Shown here: one piece after another, positions 6,439-7,736 of the stretch | Layout of the letters: each line of letters opens with the position of its first letter | Numbering within the stretch: the stretch's first letter is position 1 | Position numbers and translations under genes: made by a program | NCBI GenBank assembly: GCA_019239785.1 | Contig: JAFAZM010000212.1 | Span: forward strand, 1 to 7,736 | Length of the DNA stretch: 7,736 nucleotides | Source of the DNA: Sphingomonadaceae bacterium | Lineage (GTDB): Bacteria; Pseudomonadota; Alphaproteobacteria; Sphingomonadales; Sphingomonadaceae | Reading direction: 5' to 3' | Notes under the pieces: model-generated | Databases searched by the model: none | Told to the model about the DNA's origin: nothing | What the model saw: the letters and a program-made list of their open reading frames with translations, nothing else

Positions 6439-6788
6439 GCGCTGTCGGACGTCCGGCCGCCTCCCCAAGAACCGCAATCCGGGCGGCGCCCATGTCGGCA
6501 CGACCGCTGCCCGGATACTCCCGAAATGGATTCGAACGCGATCTACACGGCGCCGCGAACTGGCGCGCGACTCTGTAGAGGAAGCTGACGCGCCCGATCG
6601 AAGTCTGTCAATGCTCATCCGCGGCGAACCGGCCCGAATCGCGACATGGGCGCGATTTTTTCGCATGTTTTGCGCGTAAAGCCGCGTATTTCGGCGGCGG
6701 ATTCATGACTCTTCTGCGCGCCCGCGACTCGGGTCGGGCGGCGGTCGCCGCCTTGTCCGCATCCGGCCGGAAGCGTAGACTAGGCGCG
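6439..6788. promoter_or_regulatory. Divergent intergenic region between the regulator and moaA
   Basis: These 350 bp hold no convincing gene. They should contain the promoters for both divergent genes. The stretch around 6650-6715 is visibly richer in A+T (GATTTTTT, GTTTTGCGCGTAAA, GTATTTC) than anything nearby and is the most likely promoter zone. I could not fit convincing -35/-10 pairs. An inverted repeat, TCTACA (6542-6547) and TGTAGA (6574-6579), lies on the regulator side. Small GC-rich hairpins occur close to moaA (6725-6736 and 6740-6752). No tRNA or known riboswitch was recognised. Confidence 0.5.
6542..6579. repeat. Inverted repeat TCTACA-N26-TGTAGA
   Basis: Two perfect 6-bp arms lie 32 bp centre to centre, about three helical turns, upstream of the regulator start. 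It could be an operator for a dimeric or looped regulator, perhaps autoregulation. Short arms mean chance is not excluded. Confidence 0.3.
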
Positions 6789-7736
6789 ATGCACAGCTTG
6801 GTCGACACCTTCGGACGGCGGATTTCCTATGTCCGCCTGTCGGTCACCGACCGCTGCGATCTGCGCTGCCGCTATTGCATGGCCGAGGAGATGCGCTTCC
6901 TGCCGCGCAGCGACGTGCTGCGCTTCGAGGAGATCGAGGCGCTCACGGACATCTTCATCGCGCGCGGCGTGAAAAGGATCAGGCTGACCGGCGGCGAGCC
7001 TTTGGTGCGGCGCGATATCGGCGACCTGATCGCCAGGCTTGGCGCGCGCGTCGGCCATGGCCTGGATGAGCTGACCCTGACCAGCAACGGCACAAGGCTC
7101 GCTCGTTTCGCCGCCGGGCTGCATGCCGCGGGGGTGCGGCGGGTCAATGTCAGCCTGGACAGCCGCGACCCCGAGCGCTTCCGCTACATCACCCGCCACG
7201 GCGAGCTCGGCCAGGTGCTCGCGGGGATCGACGCGGCGGCCGCGGCCGGGCTCGCGGTCAAGATCAACATGGTGGCATTGAAGGGCCTCAACGAGGACGA
7301 GATCGCGCCGATGCTGCAATGGTGCGCCGGGCGGGGGCACGACCTCACCCTGATCGAGACGATGCCGCTGGGCGAGGTCGAGGAGGACCGCTCCTGCCAC
7401 TATCTGCCGCTCGACGGGGTGAAGGCCCGGCTGGCGGAGCGGTTCGAGCTGATGCCGTCGCTGCGAAGGACGGGCGGGCCGGCGCGCTATTACGAGGTCG
7501 GCGGCAGCGCGATCCGGCTCGGCCTGATCACCCCGCTGACGGAGAATTTCTGCACCGGCTGCAACCGGATCAGGGTCGCAGCGACCGGCACCGTCTATGG
7601 CTGCCTCGGCCAGGACCAGAAGGTCGAGTTGCGCGAGCTTCTGCGCAGTGGCGGTGTGGAGGCGGTGAACGCGGCGCTCGACCTGCTGATGCTTGGCAAG
7701 CCCAAGGGCCACGACTTCCGGATCGACGGGCCGCGG
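6789..7736 (+). CDS. moaA: GTP 3',8-cyclase MoaA (316 residues visible, 3' end outside window)
   Basis: This radical SAM enzyme converts GTP to 3',8-cyclo-7,8-dihydro-GTP, the first step of molybdopterin synthesis, with MoaC acting next. The N-terminal cluster motif C23-x3-C27-x2-C30 sits in VTDRCDLRCRYCM and binds the [4Fe-4S] cluster that cleaves SAM. GGEP at 68-71 is the SAM-binding motif, and LTSNGT and NVSLDS follow as expected for the barrel. The second cluster ligands are C255, C258 and C272 (FCTGCNRIR and YGCLG), the hallmark that separates MoaA from other radical SAM proteins. The frame is open to the last base; by comparison with the usual length of about 325-335, only roughly 10-20 residues, including the C-terminal Gly-Gly, are missing. 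The ATG at 6789 is chosen because LVDTFGRRISYVRLSVTDRC follows directly, as is normal for the family. An in-frame ATG at 6705 would add 28 Arg/Ala-rich residues. No strong ribosome site precedes either. The enzyme is cytoplasmic, and nothing ties it to the tail cluster. Confidence 0.96.
   Translation, partial: MHSLVDTFGRRISYVRLSVTDRCDLRCRYCMAEEMRFLPRSDVLRFEEIEALTDIFIARGVKRIRLTGGEPLVRRDIGDLIARLGARVGHGLDELTLTSNGTRLARFAAGLHAAGVRRVNVSLDSRDPERFRYITRHGELGQVLAGIDAAAAAGLAVKINMVALKGLNEDEIAPMLQWCAGRGHDLTLIETMPLGEVEEDRSCHYLPLDGVKARLAERFELMPSLRRTGGPARYYEVGGSAIRLGLITPLTENFCTGCNRIRVAATGTVYGCLGQDQKVELRELLRSGGVEAVNAALDLLMLGKPKGHDFRIDGPR

Noticed and set aside
5582..6588. + strand open frames of 187 and 235 codons opposite the regulator
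   Set aside because: They are antisense to a clear LuxR-type gene and the zinc-ribbon gene, with no recognisable motifs.
6439..6666. Upstream extension of the response regulator by 76 codons
   Set aside because: The extension is Arg/Ser-rich and has no known domain, and the receiver fold begins exactly at the ATG at 6438.
6660..6788. Molybdenum-cofactor riboswitch upstream of moaA
   Set aside because: Only short local hairpins could be found, with none of the large conserved architecture expected of that riboswitch.
6608..6808. 66-codon - strand frame in the regulator-moaA intergenic region
   Set aside because: It overlaps the moaA start, has shadow-like composition, no ribosome site and no motif.
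6780..7712. 310-codon - strand frame opposite moaA
   Set aside because: It is antisense to an unmistakable MoaA sequence with all cluster ligands.

Overview
The window is very G+C-rich, with long open frames in several registers. Its codon use and protein families suggest an alphaproteobacterium, and a sphingomonad-type genome is my best guess; there is no rRNA or other marker to settle this. It splits into an accessory region on the + strand (1-5437) and a chromosomal region (5518-7736) holding a small regulatory pair on the - strand and a molybdenum-cofactor gene on the + strand.

The accessory region is the 3' end of a contractile-tail-like gene cluster. It begins inside a baseplate J-type protein (2-871, 5' end outside the window). 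A 692-residue protein (868-2946) overlaps it by ATGA and carries a phage tail protein I-type domain behind a large beta-rich N-terminal region. Two cysteine-rich genes of unknown function follow (2966-4510 and 4532-5437), each with a strong Shine-Dalgarno sequence and only 19-21 bp from the gene before. Spacing and strand suggest one operon. No capsid, terminase, portal, lysis or integrase gene is visible, and the cluster ends next to a housekeeping gene. An extracellular contractile injection system (eCIS) or phage-tail-like particle therefore fits better than an intact prophage, although the diagnostic genes (sheath, tube, AAA ATPase) would lie upstream of the window.

The least explained part is the pair at 2966-5437. 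Read side by side, the two proteins are diverged paralogues that share four blocks in the same order, including an ungapped block of about 45 residues near the N-terminus. Both start with a Cys-x-Cys motif and carry many cysteines (17 and 20) but no visible signal peptide. The first adds a beta-rich C-terminal domain. The second instead has a dense Cys/Gly knot and a proline-rich tail. They are candidates for peripheral parts of the particle, such as baseplate decoration, fibre, adaptor or metal-stabilised components.

An 80-bp convergent intergenic region holds an inverted repeat. On the - strand beyond it lie a 73-residue zinc-ribbon protein (5518-5739) and, 45 bp upstream of that gene, a LuxR-type response regulator (5785-6438) whose receiver domain has lost most of the residues of the phosphorylation site. 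A 350-bp divergent intergenic region separates this pair from moaA (6789 to the window end, lacking only its last residues), which encodes the first enzyme of molybdopterin synthesis.
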